The notes: a model not told the origin generated them from the sequence alone. DNA of 64,000 bases from Paenibacillus rhizovicinus (GCF_010365285.1 NZ_CP048286.1:558001-622000), one strand, 5' to 3'. Shown: positions 1-8,729, counted from the stretch's first letter. Numbers and translations: made by a program.

Positions 1-192
1 CACCGCTTGCGAGACGCTAGCGATGGCGGCTTCTACTTGCTGAAGCAGCGAGTCATTCGCGGGTTCCGGATCATCGGCATACACCTTGTACGCGGGACCA
101 ATGGCAGTCATGAATAATACAGCCGCCAGCATAATGGTCAACCATCGCCCGTTTATTTTTCTTGCATGGTCATTTGTTGCATGAGTTCCCAT
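1..192 (-). CDS. Secreted protein, N-terminal part only (cut by window edge)
   Basis: Sixty-four codons are visible before the window ends. The product starts MGTHATND, has a basic stretch (RKINGR), then a hydrophobic segment (WLTIMLAAVLFMTAIG) and a likely signal-peptidase site near VYADD, so it should be exported. The mature start (PEPANDSLLQQVEAAIASV) is not diagnostic. The start at 192 is preferred over the in-frame ATG at 198 because the AGAGG motif sits six bases before 192 and directly abuts 198. The gene lies downstream of a cobalamin riboswitch and its terminator, so its expression should fall when B12 is plentiful. In Gram-positives such genes often serve cobalamin or cobalt capture, but nothing in the visible part proves that. 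Confidence 0.7.
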   Translation of the reverse strand, partial: MGTHATNDHARKINGRWLTIMLAAVLFMTAIGPAYKVYADDPEPANDSLLQQVEAAIASVSQAV

Positions 193-256
193 TCCCATCC
201 TCTTCTCTACTCGATATAGCTAGTCTTGCACACGGTTTGCAAACCTTCGCCGACAA

Positions 257-285
257 ACAAAAAAACCGCCCTGAATAGGGCGGTT
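257..285 (-). terminator. Intrinsic terminator, probable riboswitch expression platform
   Basis: A nine-base stem (AACCGCCCT with AGGGCGGTT, loop about four bases) is followed on the minus strand by a run of seven Ts. It lies between the cobalamin riboswitch and the start codon at 192, so it is best read as the platform that ends transcription when B12 is bound. Confidence 0.8.
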
Positions 286-412
286 CAAATAAATGCAATA
301 CAAAGAGAACCACATTGGCAATGAAAGCTCTACCGCTTCCATTCCGGCGCATGCGTTTCCAAGATCATTTCCAATTCCCACCCCCCGGAGAATTAAGAAA
401 CATTCGCGTATA

Positions 413-578
413 GGCAGGTCTCCTGGCTTATGAATCATCGCTTCTCCAGCCTTCCCGGTTCTTCAAGAACCAGTGGCACCGTGTGGAGTCGCTCCTCAAT
501 TACAGTGGCGGGACCGCGCCGGATTTTAACCGGACTTCCCTTTTAAGCAGGCTTGTCAGCTGACAACCTGCACCTTTA
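413..578 (-). promoter_or_regulatory. Cobalamin (B12) riboswitch
   Basis: Read on the minus strand, the element shows the B12-box core (GCCACTG preceded by GCGGTCCC), the GGGAAGTCCGGTTAAAATCC region, and the closing GCCAGGAGACCTGCC block at 413-427. The order and spacing match the adenosylcobalamin riboswitch family. A terminator lies about 130 bases downstream and the exported protein at 1-192 follows. The element at 7164-7328 is a second, independent copy. Confidence 0.95.
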
Positions 579-644
579 CGGATCGAAAGTATTCAATTTT
601 CCTGATAATCATAACGGCTTTTGAGAGAGATGTCTATCTCTATT

Positions 645-670
645 ATCAGGACCCTCCCGTTGGGAGAGTC
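645..670 (-). terminator. Hairpin after the serine hydrolase gene
   Basis: A GC-rich inverted repeat (AGGACTCTCCC with GGGAGGGTCCT, one mismatch) lies just downstream of the operon's last stop codon. The following minus-strand sequence is not strongly T-rich, so this may be a weak terminator or an mRNA-stabilising hairpin. Confidence 0.45.
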
Positions 671-688
671 CTGTCCGATACGTTTGCG

Positions 689-2137
689 CTAGATTCGGCT
701 GCCTTTGAAAGGCGCCATTCCGTTCGACGGACCGAAGGTAACATTCGGTTTGACCTCGAAGACGATGTCGCTGCCGTCCAATCGGCAATTCAGCGCGTGG
801 CAGAACGGCGTCTCCAGATAACGGATCGTTAATTCCAGGGAATCCGCGTCGATCCACGAGAAACTGGCTGCGATTCGCTGTTCTACGCCTTGGTTCATCC
901 GGGACACTTGTTCGATCCAAAGTTCCCGGCCGCAACGAAACTGGTGATCCCCGTCCGGTTCGCGCATCTCGATCACGGCTTCGTTCTCTTCGAAGCGAAT
1001 GTCGAACGTCTCCCATTTGAACATATTTTCGTCCAACCGGTAACTTCCGGCGATATCGCTTTCTCGCGGAGAAGAAGCCGCATGTATGGGAGCTGGAATA
1101 GCCAGCTGCCGGATCTGCTCGGCTAGCCGGGCTGCCGCTTCCCCATCTTCCGCCAACGGCGCCGCATCCATGGCTGGCAGCAGATGCGTCCATGCGGCGT
1201 TCATGACGCCTTGCATGTCGTTGGTTCCGGAAGTGATGGCCAAGACGGCTTGTTGCTGCGGCATGACGATGCAGAATTGTCCGAACGCTCCGTCCCCGCG
1301 ATACGATTCATGCCGGCATTGCCAGAATTGATAGCCGTACCCTTGCGCCCAATCGCTCTCGCCGCCATCTCCATTCTCGATTTGCTTGGAAGTCGCTTCC
1401 GCGATCCACTCCTCGGAAATGATACGTGCTCCGTTCCACAGCCCTTTCTGCAGATACAGCTGTCCGAACTTGGCGATGCTCTCCGTGGTCAGACTGAGTC
1501 CCCATCCGCCCGAGGCAATGCCTCGCGGGCATGTTTCCCATGTCGCGCCGTAGATCCCGAGCGGATCCAATAGGCGAGGCTGCAAATACTCGAGAAGAGA
1601 TTGGCCGGTCACTTTGTGCAAGATGGAGGATAGCATATACGTGGCTCCGCTGTTATACACGAAATGCGTTCCCGGCTCATGCTCGACCGGTCTCGCCAGG
1701 AATGCTTCCGCCCAATTACCGTTGGTTTGCTTGAAGAGCGCATCGGTCGTATCTTGCGCGTGCCCCGTGCCCATCATCAATAAATGGCGAATGTTCATGT
1801 GCAGCAAGTTCGGCGACGCATCGCCCGGCGTTTCGTCCGGGTAGTACGACACCACTCGATCGTCCAGCGACAGAAGTCCTTCCGATACGGCGAATCCGAT
1901 CGCCGTGGACGTGAAGCTCTTGCTTAGCGAGAACAGCAGATGCGGCAGTTCGGCCGCATACGGCCGCCACCAGCCTTCGGAGACGACGAATCCGTTCCTG
2001 ACCAGCATGAAGCTGTGCAGCTCGAGATTTTGCGTGCGTATCGTTTCCAGGAAATCCGAAATGGCCGACGAGGGGATGCCTTGCGTTTCCGGCTGGCTTC
2101 GAGGTAAAACAACTTCGTCCTGCGTGCTTACGCGCAT
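689..2137 (-). CDS. Serine hydrolase, beta-lactamase/penicillin-binding-like family
   Basis: This 482-residue protein has the SxxK nucleophile motif (SLSKSF, about residue 71) and a Y-N-S motif (HFVYNSGATY, about residue 163), as in class C beta-lactamase-like esterases and DD-peptidases. A GDGAFGQ segment stands at the third motif position. A C-terminal beta-rich domain of about 130 residues follows the catalytic part. There is no signal peptide, so it is probably cytoplasmic and more likely an esterase or amidase than a cell-wall enzyme. The ATG follows GGAAGGAG by nine bases. It is the last gene of the operon, 27 bases after the dehydratase gene, which suggests a hydrolytic step on a small substrate of that pathway. 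Confidence 0.88.
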   Translation of the reverse strand: MRVSTQDEVVLPRSQPETQGIPSSAISDFLETIRTQNLELHSFMLVRNGFVVSEGWWRPYAAELPHLLFSLSKSFTSTAIGFAVSEGLLSLDDRVVSYYPDETPGDASPNLLHMNIRHLLMMGTGHAQDTTDALFKQTNGNWAEAFLARPVEHEPGTHFVYNSGATYMLSSILHKVTGQSLLEYLQPRLLDPLGIYGATWETCPRGIASGGWGLSLTTESIAKFGQLYLQKGLWNGARIISEEWIAEATSKQIENGDGGESDWAQGYGYQFWQCRHESYRGDGAFGQFCIVMPQQQAVLAITSGTNDMQGVMNAAWTHLLPAMDAAPLAEDGEAAARLAEQIRQLAIPAPIHAASSPRESDIAGSYRLDENMFKWETFDIRFEENEAVIEMREPDGDHQFRCGRELWIEQVSRMNQGVEQRIAASFSWIDADSLELTIRYLETPFCHALNCRLDGSDIVFEVKPNVTFGPSNGMAPFKGSRI

Positions 2138-2164
2138 GTTATGCCGCTCCTTCCCATGAACAAG

Positions 2165-3367
2165 TTATGGTCTAACGGAAGTTCCATCCGGCGTACGGGC
2201 CAGCGTCCATTCTGGCAGACGGTTGTGGCACGGGTAGTCGGCTGCCTTCTTCTCATCGATATCGATGCCGAAACCAGGCTTATCGTTCGGGTACGCATAG
2301 CCGTTCCGGAGTTCCGGGCAGCCCGGGAATACGTCTTGGATTTTCTCCGAGAAGCCGTACCACTCTTGAATGCCGAAGTTGATCGAGCTGACATCGAGAT
2401 GCAGATTGGCCGCGTGTCCGACCGGCGATACGTCGCCAGGGCCATGCCAAGCGGTGCGAACGCTGAACGCTTCGCATAAGGTGGCGAGCTTCTTCGCCGG
2501 CGTCAGCCCGCCGATCGCGCTGATATGGCAGCGAATGAAGTCGATCAGCCTGTTCTGGATAAGCGGCGTCCATTCCCGCGGATGCGTGAACAGCTCGCCC
2601 ATGGCGATCGGGGTCGATGTCTGGCTGCGCAGCGTCTCGAACCAGTCCAGCTGTTCGGGCGCCAGCGGATCCTCCAGGAAGAACAGCCGGTACTCCTCGA
2701 GCTGTCTGGCCAGCCGGACGGCCTCGATCGGAACGAGCCGTTCGTGAATATCATGCAGCAGCTCGATCTCCGGGCCTACCGCGCTGCGGATGTGCTCGAA
2801 CATGCGCGGTACGCTGCGAAGATAGGCGCCCGGATCGAAATACGCGCCTGGCAGCGCATTGTCCGGCTGGTGAAGCTGATGACCCCGGCCGCCATAGCCG
2901 CCCATCTGAACGCGAATGTAGCGAAGTCCCTGTTCCATGAACTTGCGCACGTTGTCTTCGACTTCCCGCTCGTCCCGGCCGTCGGCATGCCGGTAGACCG
3001 CCGCAGCTTCCCGGCATTTGCCGCCCAGCAGCTGGTAAACGGGCAGTCCTGCGGTTTTCCCTTTAATATCCCATAGCGCCATGTCGATCCCGGACAATGC
3101 ATTGTTCAGTACGGGCCCGTTGCGCCAATAGGAGCTGACCATCGCGGATTGCCAGATATCTTCGATGCGGTGCGGATCTTTGCCGATCAGGAACGGTTTC
3201 AAGTATTGCTCGATCGCCGTAGCGACCGCAAGGTAGCGCTGCGTGAAGGTCGCGCAGCCAAGTCCGTACAGGCCGGGCTCGGAAGTTTCGATTTTGACCA
3301 CGACAAGATTGATGCCTTCCGGCGCCGTCAAGATTACTTTCACATCGCGAATCGTTAACTCAGACAT
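2165..3367 (-). CDS. Enolase-superfamily sugar-acid dehydratase, ManD/RspA type
   Basis: The 400-residue protein carries the hallmarks of the mannonate/gluconate dehydratase-like branch of the enolase superfamily: an N-terminal capping domain, then metal ligands in LLHDIHERL (Asp), FFLEDPL (Glu) and AMGELFTHP (Glu). HISAIGG and the signature TAWHGPGDVSPVGHAANLHLD region follow, with PGFGIDIDE near the C-terminus. Such enzymes dehydrate aldonic or uronic acids to 2-keto-3-deoxy acids in the cytoplasm. The start at ATGTCTGAG follows AGGAG by 11 bases. The frame is open further upstream through a TAGA repeat, but that extension has no homology and no ribosome site. Next to an SDR it probably acts in a sugar-acid route; the exact substrate cannot be told from sequence. 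Confidence 0.9.
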   Translation of the reverse strand: MSELTIRDVKVILTAPEGINLVVVKIETSEPGLYGLGCATFTQRYLAVATAIEQYLKPFLIGKDPHRIEDIWQSAMVSSYWRNGPVLNNALSGIDMALWDIKGKTAGLPVYQLLGGKCREAAAVYRHADGRDEREVEDNVRKFMEQGLRYIRVQMGGYGGRGHQLHQPDNALPGAYFDPGAYLRSVPRMFEHIRSAVGPEIELLHDIHERLVPIEAVRLARQLEEYRLFFLEDPLAPEQLDWFETLRSQTSTPIAMGELFTHPREWTPLIQNRLIDFIRCHISAIGGLTPAKKLATLCEAFSVRTAWHGPGDVSPVGHAANLHLDVSSINFGIQEWYGFSEKIQDVFPGCPELRNGYAYPNDKPGFGIDIDEKKAADYPCHNRLPEWTLARTPDGTSVRP

Positions 3368-3410
3368 GCACAAACACGCTCCTAGTATTGGATTATTGGA
3401 TGATTGGGAG

Positions 3411-3441
<31 letters not shown>

Positions 3442-3483
3442 AAATTAGATGGATAGTTAGATAATTAATCGTATGATTTCGGC

Positions 3484-4278
3484 TTAATTGTTCCATCCCG
3501 TACTGCTGCTTCGTTCCGGCATGCCAGGCAAAATCAATCCGCCGTCGACGCGAATCGTCATGCCGGTCACGTAGCTGGATTCCTCGGAGGCCAGCCATGC
3601 GACGGCGTTGGCGACATCCGCCGGCGTACCCATGCGTCCCAGCGGGATTTTCTTCCCTAGCGCCTGGTAGCCTGCATTCCATTCCGGAATATCCCGGACT
3701 TGCGTGGCTCCCGGGGCGACGCAGTTCACGCGGATACCGTGCGCGGACAGATCAAGCGCGATCGATTGCGAAGCGCGCGTGTAGGCCGCTTTCAACCCGC
3801 CGTAAATGGCATCTCCCGGATAAGCCCGCTCGGCGCGTGACGAAGTGATGTTAATGATCGAGCCCTGCAGCTGCCGTTCCACCATATGGTTGGAAATCGC
3901 TTTCATGATTAGCATCGGAGCGCGGAAATTGACGCTGTACAGGCGATCCATTTCCTCGGCGTCGAGCTGCGTAATCGTTTTGAACCTCGTGAAGCCCGCA
4001 TTGTTGACCAGCACATCGATTTCCCCGAGCGCTTCGATCGCGAACGCAGCCAGCTCGCCCGGCAGGTGAGGTTCGGCCAGATCTCCTTGAAAAACGTGGC
4101 AGGCTCGGCCGAATTCTTGCGTAATTCGCTCGGCTACTTCCCCGGCTTTGTCCGGTTCGGCAAAATGGCCGAAAGCGATATCATACCCGAGCGATGCCAG
4201 CTTCAGCGCAACGCCCGCTCCGATCCCCATGCTTGCGCCCGTGACAAGCGCCGTTCGATTCCGTGTGGGTTGCTCCAT
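3484..4278 (-). CDS. SDR-family NAD(P)-dependent oxidoreductase
   Basis: This 264-residue classical short-chain dehydrogenase has the Rossmann glycine motif TGASMGIG near the N-terminus, the NNAG motif, the catalytic Ser in ITSSRAE, and YxxxK as YGGLK. It also has the usual PGATQV loop and a C-terminal [14 protein letters not shown]. It should oxidise or reduce a hydroxyl/keto group of a small sugar-derived substrate in the cytoplasm. The start at 4278 is chosen because GAGG lies six bases upstream, whereas the in-frame ATG at 4290 directly touches AGGAGG. The gene lies 50 bases after the Rieske gene and 116 before the ManD-like gene, in the same direction. Confidence 0.92.
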   Translation of the reverse strand: MEQPTRNRTALVTGASMGIGAGVALKLASLGYDIAFGHFAEPDKAGEVAERITQEFGRACHVFQGDLAEPHLPGELAAFAIEALGEIDVLVNNAGFTRFKTITQLDAEEMDRLYSVNFRAPMLIMKAISNHMVERQLQGSIINITSSRAERAYPGDAIYGGLKAAYTRASQSIALDLSAHGIRVNCVAPGATQVRDIPEWNAGYQALGKKIPLGRMGTPADVANAVAWLASEESSYVTGMTIRVDGGLILPGMPERSSSTGWNN

Positions 4279-4328
4279 TCTCGTCCTCATCCTCCTGTTC
4301 GAAACACGCCGCTGTCTTGCTTCGTTGC

Positions 4329-6080
4329 TTATTCCTCAAACAGTTTCTCGCCTCGGTAAAGTCTCCAGGCAATTCTCGCGGTGTGAGGCGTTTCGCGGGC
4401 TGTCGGCGCATGGGCCGCCAAGTAGCGCGTCGCGGCGAGCAGCAGCGTTTCCTTGGCTTGCTCGGCATAAGGATCATTCCGGTCGCTCCAGCTATCGTAG
4501 GCGGTCATGGCCGCTTCATAGAGCTGGAACGTATGGAATTCCGCGTCCTCTCTCAGCAGCGCGTGACCAAGCGTATTCATCAGCGCCTGGCGGTCTCCGC
4601 CCGCATGCAAATAACGAGCGACCCAAGCCGCCGCCTCGTTCACCTGCTGTCTCTGATCCATCAGCTGCAGCAATTCATCCAGCGCCGGAGGCTGGTCAGC
4701 CGGAGCAGGCTTCGGCCGTGCCGCCGGAGGCATGTTGAGGAAGCGATCCAGATAGACGCTGATGGCGCCATAGAATATCGCCCGAGGCTGCGGCCGCCGC
4801 CCCCGGGAAGCGGTTTCATGAACGGCTTGGGCATACGTGAACGTATGTAGAACCGCGATCCAATCGCCAAAATCATTTTGCGTGTGAAACCGTACGATTC
4901 GCTCCCCGGCAGCCAGTACGACCAGGCGCGCCAGCTGAACCGGATCTTTCCCGTCCTTCATCCATTCCAGCAGCGCGTCGATCGTCGTCAGAGGCTGATC
5001 GCCGAGCAGCACGGCAACCATCTTCTCTTCTTCTTCCGCGGTTACCGAAGGATAGGCAGGTTGTTCTTCGAGATGAGCGGGAAGCTGACGGAACGCATCG
5101 CGAAGCGGCTCGACCAAATTGATCGGGGCTTGCCATTGATGCAGCTCTTCGCTTCTGGTCGGATTGCCGAGCAAGGGAACCAGCGAAGCGAGCACCTGCG
5201 CTTTCTTCTCCGGACGAACAAAGCGCAGCGACTCGAACGCTTTATTATGGAAATCCAGCGTATGGCCGCCATCCAGATAGAAGTGATCCGTGACCGCCGT
5301 GAACATCATATCCGCGAGCTCCTCGTCGGAAGCGCCCTTCGAGATGGCGGTGAGCAAGATTCGCTCTGCTCCCTGCGTATCCCTCACTTCGATGCAATTC
5401 CGGTACCAGGCCGTCAGCCTCTCCTGGGATACTTCCCCGCTCGGAAGCTGGCCGAGCAGCGGGCGCTCGGCCCGGCCGCTGCTGCTGCGCGCCGCATGGT
5501 GCAGCCCTTGGTACAAGGCGAGCAGCTTGCCCATCTTATCGAGCTTCGGCAGGACGCGCGTCATCGCCGTCAGAATCGTAAGTCCCGAATTCCAGCCGCC
5601 GCTTAAGCGCGTTCCATGCTCAATGCCGATCCGGGCGATCTCGACGGCCGGGACGCCGGATTCCAGCAAGCCGACGATCGCTTTCGCGATGACGATGCCG
5701 ATGTTCTGTTCCAGTCCGCTCTTCAACCGGTCCAGCTGCTTGTCCGAATCACGGACGGTCCGGGAACGCGAGTGAACCCATACGTCGTCCTCCTCGATTC
5801 GCACTTCATGCGAGGGGACATCATCTGCCCAGGGGTCAAATGTTCCGCCGCTGCATACATCGAATCGCGCATGATGCCAATGGCAAGTCAGAATGCCGTC
5901 GCATAAGCTTCCGACATGCAGCGGAAACCCCAGATGTGGACATCGGTTATCCACGGCGTAAACCTGGTCTTCATGATGGAAGACGGCGATGCCGCCTTTA
6001 ATGACAGTTGCTCGCTCTTGTTGAATTTCTTGCAATGTTCCAGCGAATATCCAATCGGACTTCTCCGCTTCGGCAGGCAT
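4329..6080 (-). CDS. Rieske [2Fe-2S] protein with long helical C-terminal domain
   Basis: The 583-residue product has an N-terminal Rieske domain (about residues 8-105). The cluster ligands are plain: CPHLGFPLH supplies Cys and His, and CHWHHARFD supplies the second Cys/His pair 16 residues later. The remaining 450 or so residues are alpha-helical, with no transmembrane segment, and lack the mononuclear-iron facial triad context of ring-hydroxylating oxygenase alpha subunits that I could recognise. The start at ATGCCTGCC is set by AAAGGAG ten bases upstream; the frame's earlier ATG at 6122 has no ribosome site. It is first in the operon with the SDR, ManD-like and serine hydrolase genes. I infer a redox role in that pathway, reaction unknown. 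Confidence 0.85.
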   Translation of the reverse strand: MPAEAEKSDWIFAGTLQEIQQERATVIKGGIAVFHHEDQVYAVDNRCPHLGFPLHVGSLCDGILTCHWHHARFDVCSGGTFDPWADDVPSHEVRIEEDDVWVHSRSRTVRDSDKQLDRLKSGLEQNIGIVIAKAIVGLLESGVPAVEIARIGIEHGTRLSGGWNSGLTILTAMTRVLPKLDKMGKLLALYQGLHHAARSSSGRAERPLLGQLPSGEVSQERLTAWYRNCIEVRDTQGAERILLTAISKGASDEELADMMFTAVTDHFYLDGGHTLDFHNKAFESLRFVRPEKKAQVLASLVPLLGNPTRSEELHQWQAPINLVEPLRDAFRQLPAHLEEQPAYPSVTAEEEEKMVAVLLGDQPLTTIDALLEWMKDGKDPVQLARLVVLAAGERIVRFHTQNDFGDWIAVLHTFTYAQAVHETASRGRRPQPRAIFYGAISVYLDRFLNMPPAARPKPAPADQPPALDELLQLMDQRQQVNEAAAWVARYLHAGGDRQALMNTLGHALLREDAEFHTFQLYEAAMTAYDSWSDRNDPYAEQAKETLLLAATRYLAAHAPTARETPHTARIAWRLYRGEKLFEE

Positions 6081-6127
6081 TGACAACAAACTCCTTTCGG
6101 CTCGCATAGGATAAGCGTTCACCTATA

Positions 6128-6152
6128 TTGTACCAGCCGAAAGCGCTTTCGG
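6128..6152 (-). promoter_or_regulatory. Promoter -10 box with overlapping LacI-type palindromic operator
   Basis: A perfect 16-base palindrome, CCGAAAGCGCTTTCGG, lies at 6137-6152. Its GAAAGCGCTTTC core matches the style of LacI/GalR-family and cre operators. A TACAAT -10 candidate is at 6128-6133, so the palindrome covers the -35 to -10 spacer. It stands about 50 bases upstream of the Rieske start codon and should control the four-gene operon down to 689. No LacI-type repressor gene is visible in the window. Confidence 0.65.
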
Positions 6153-6344
6153 AAATGAAAAATGACGCCATAATAACAAAACTACGTTTCCTTCCGAGGA
6201 CGTTCTTCGTTAAATATGCGGGCAGCGATAGCTGACCTATGATTCTTTACGGGACGATATGCTCCTCCGTCAATAAAGCGGGCACGAATTCCTGTTCGAA
6301 AAGGTAGGACGAGTCGTAGCCGAACGAGCTTTTTGGGCGTTTGC

Positions 6345-6901
6345 GGCGCCGCATTGCGTTGGCACCTCCTCGCAACCTAAGTTGTAAGAGATTTCGTACA
6401 AAACGCCAGCGTTGGACTTACTCGGGCGCTGCTTTGTACGATTTTTCGTACAAAATACCAGCGTCGGGCTTCCTCGCACGCTGCTTTGTACGAGTTTTCG
6501 TACAAAATTCCAGAGTCTGGCTTTCTCGCACGCTGCTTTGTACGAGTTTTCGTTCAAAAGCCTGGCGTTGGGCTTTCTCGCACGCTGCTTTGTACGAGTT
6601 TTCGTACAAAACGCCGACGTTGGGCTTTCTCAGGCACTCCTTTGTACGAGTTTTCGTACAAAATGCCGGCGTCGCGCTTTCTCGCACGCTGCTTTGTACG
6701 AGTTTTCGTACAAAATGCCGGCGTCGCGCTTACTCTCACGCTGCTTTGTACGAGTTTTCGTACAAAATGCCGCCGTCGGGCTTTCTCGCACGCTGTTTTG
6801 TACGAGTTTTCGTACAAAACGTCGGCGTCGCGCTTCCGTGGGCGCTGCGTTGTACGATATTTCGTACAAAACGCCACCGACGCGCCACCTCGCCAGGCTG
6901 C
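6345..6901. repeat. 52-bp tandem array of ten inverted-repeat units
   Basis: Ten copies of an 8-base inverted repeat (TTGTACGA, four-base spacer usually GTTT, TCGTACAA) begin at 6382, 6434, 6486, 6538, 6590, 6642, 6694, 6746, 6798 and 6850. The spacing is exactly 52 bases every time. Eight of the ten have perfect arms. The 32-base linkers are also conserved (GCCGGCGTCGCGCTTTCTCG-type) and degrade at both ends of the array. Because 52 is not a multiple of three, each unit shifts the reading frame, yet long open frames cross the array on both strands. Fifty-two bases is five helical turns, so all sites would face the same side of the DNA. Linkers are repeats too, so it is not a CRISPR. Function unknown. 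Confidence 0.95.
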
Positions 6902-7014
6902 GTTATCAATCGCCGCTCGGATCTGCCCGTCCAATCACTTGCGAACAACAAGGCTATCTTGCCGGAAGTCGGATAGGAGAACGTTAAAGTGAATACCTTT
7001 CCGTACTTGTTCAT
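6736..7014 (-). pseudogene. Riboswitch-controlled ORF running into the 52-bp array
   Basis: An ATG at 7014 sits five bases after AGAGGAGG, so translation initiation looks real. It is the first start downstream of the second cobalamin riboswitch and its terminator. The first 35 or so residues (MNKYGKVFTLTFSY, then SGKIALLFASDWTG) look like ordinary coding sequence. From about residue 48 the frame enters the 52-bp repeats and gives a basic repeat peptide (FVRNIVQRS, FCTKTRTKQRARK) until a TGA at 6736-6738, created by one base difference in a unit. I think this is the stump of a B12-regulated gene whose remainder was lost or replaced by the array. A genuine 92-residue protein is the alternative. 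Confidence 0.5.
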
Positions 7015-7046
7015 AGAAGCCTCCTCTGGCCGAAATCGCTTCGGGA

Positions 7047-7084
7047 AAAAAATAAAGCCCTTGATTCATATCGAATCAAGGGCC
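7047..7084 (-). terminator. Intrinsic terminator, platform of the second B12 riboswitch
   Basis: A ten-base stem (GCCCTTGATT with AATCAAGGGC, seven-base loop) is followed on the minus strand by TTTATTTTTTT. It lies between the riboswitch at 7164-7328 and the start codon at 7014. Confidence 0.85.
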
Positions 7085-7163
7085 GGCGCTGCCAATCTAC
7101 GATTGAGACAGCAAAAAAAAAGCACTGCCCCCATCATCCGCAGAGTCCGTGAATACAAGTCAA

Positions 7164-7328
7164 GGCAGGTCTCCTGGCTATGCGTCATCGCTCCTCTATA
7201 CCTTCCCGGCTTCGCTGGCCAGTGGTAAATCATAGATCGGCTCTTCATTTACAGTGGCGGGACCGCGCCGGATTTACACCGGACTTCCCTATTAAGCAGC
7301 GCCAGTCTTGCTCCGGCGTGCACCTGGA
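7164..7328 (-). promoter_or_regulatory. Cobalamin (B12) riboswitch, second copy
   Basis: On the minus strand the conserved blocks appear in the family order: GGTGC near 7325, GGGAAGTCCGGTGTAAATCC, GCGGTCCCGCCACTGTAA (B12 box), and the closing AGCCAGGAGACCTGCC at 7164-7179. A terminator follows about 80 bases downstream. The controlled open reading frame at 7014 is short and runs into a repeat array, so the switch may have lost its proper target. Confidence 0.95.
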
Positions 7329-7421
7329 CTTACGTTATTCAATTATTATTCATCAAATAGAAGGATAGTGTCTTTGTCTATCAAACGAACCTGAAACGAA
7401 TGTGAAACTGGCGCCAGCCTC

Positions 7422-7452
7422 AAAAAAAAGAATCCGCGGCATTCGCGGATTC
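7422..7452 (-). terminator. Intrinsic terminator of the Gfo/Idh/MocA gene
   Basis: The stem GAATCCGCG / CGCGGATTC is followed on the minus strand by eight Ts, 50 bases after the stop codon at 7502. Confidence 0.9.
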
Positions 7453-7501
7453 CTTGTCCTATCAAATCATATCATCGCTAGCAGCTGTTGCCCGCTCGCT
7501 A

Positions 7502-8584
7502 TTAACGAGGCAGTTCGATCGACACTTCTCTGCGGGCTTCCGCGGAACGAAGCACGCCGTCGATGATGGCTTGTTGAATCAGGATTTGCTCGCCCGGAAT
7601 CGGAGCCGGTTTGTTGTCCCGAACCGCTTCGGCGAAATCATGCACTTTCTGATCGAACAGATTCAATTGATGCTGCACGAGCGGAATTGGCGTTGCCGTT
7701 TGACCGCCGAATTCATCGTGGAACATCGTGATGGAGCCGACTGCGCCGTCCCATACGCCCGACCAGTTGCCCGAACCCGCAGGCGTTACTTTCAAGCCCG
7801 CATCCGTGCCGAGGAACATCGTCGCGCCAAGCGTATCCATGTGCATCGCCCAGGAGATTTTGAACTGCAGGACGAGATCGTTCTCGAAGCGCACCATCGC
7901 CACGCCGAAATCTTCGACTTCGAACTTGCTCGCTTCCGGGTGATACAGCTTATTCGTACCGAAATGGTTGGACGTGAATGCAGATACAGTGAGCGGACGC
8001 GGATAGCCAAGCGTGTTCAGCGCCATATCCAGCGAGTAACAGCCGATATCGGCCATCGCCCCGGCTCCTGCGAGCTTCTTGCTGATGAACGTGCCTCCCG
8101 GCATGCCGCGGCGGCGTCCGCCGCCTGTCTCGACGTAGAACACGTTGCCGAGACGTCCGGATTGCACGATCGTTTGCAGCAGTTTCATGTTCGGATCATA
8201 ACGCGGCTGGAAGCCCAGCGTCAGCATTTTGCCGCTCTCCTTGGCCGCCTGCGTCATTTCAATGCCTTCTTGAAGCGTGACGGACATCGGCTTCTCCAGC
8301 AGGACGTTCTTGCCCGCGCGCAGCGCATCGACGGTTGTCACGTGATGCGAAACGTTCGGCGTGCAAATGCTGACGCCGTCCAGCTCCATGCCGAGCAGCT
8401 CCGTATGGGTGTCGAACGAGGCCGCTTCCGTCAAACCTTCCGCTACCGCAAACGCGGACGCCTTATCCGGAATAACGTCAGCCACGCCTACGATTTCGAC
8501 GTAAGGCAGTTTTTTGTATGCGGAAACATGCGCTCTCGCGATGCCCCCGGTTCCGATGATTCCGATCCGAAGCTTTTTGCTCAT
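7502..8584 (-). CDS. Gfo/Idh/MocA-family oxidoreductase
   Basis: The 360-residue protein has an N-terminal Rossmann fold (LRIGIIGTGGIARAHV) and the family's EKP motif (LLEKPMSVTL), whose Lys takes part in catalysis. GCYSLDMALN stands at the place of the usual D/H active-site motif, and a C-terminal beta-sheet domain follows. Members use NAD(P) to oxidise or reduce sugars, inositols and derivatives in the cytoplasm. The start at 8584 follows GAAGGA by seven bases; the frame's upstream extension to 8671 lacks a ribosome site. It is flanked by a terminator downstream and a 145-base non-coding gap upstream, so it is probably monocistronic. Substrate unknown. Confidence 0.92.
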   Translation of the reverse strand: MSKKLRIGIIGTGGIARAHVSAYKKLPYVEIVGVADVIPDKASAFAVAEGLTEAASFDTHTELLGMELDGVSICTPNVSHHVTTVDALRAGKNVLLEKPMSVTLQEGIEMTQAAKESGKMLTLGFQPRYDPNMKLLQTIVQSGRLGNVFYVETGGGRRRGMPGGTFISKKLAGAGAMADIGCYSLDMALNTLGYPRPLTVSAFTSNHFGTNKLYHPEASKFEVEDFGVAMVRFENDLVLQFKISWAMHMDTLGATMFLGTDAGLKVTPAGSGNWSGVWDGAVGSITMFHDEFGGQTATPIPLVQHQLNLFDQKVHDFAEAVRDNKPAPIPGEQILIQQAIIDGVLRSAEARREVSIELPR

Positions 8585-8729
8585 GGTTCGATCCTTCTTC
8601 CATATGAATGTGTTTGAATGAATAATGACTCTTATAGGATACAGAACGACAATAGCACATCGAAGGGACAATGTTTACTTCAACTTGATGTCACCAAACT
8701 AAGAATTTGCGACAAAGCAGCATCATGCA

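Noticed and set aside
640-700. Strong intrinsic terminator after the serine hydrolase gene.
   Set aside because: The hairpin is good but the following tract is not T-rich, so it is listed only as a low-confidence hairpin.
6382-6901. Possible CRISPR array.
   Set aside because: The sequences between the inverted repeats are themselves repeats, not unique spacers, and no cas genes are nearby.
6341-6992. Long open frames (168-211 codons) across the 52-bp array on the plus strand.
   Set aside because: All three plus frames are open because the 52-bp repeat lacks stops in every frame; none has a ribosome site or a recognisable start, so they are a by-product of the repeat.
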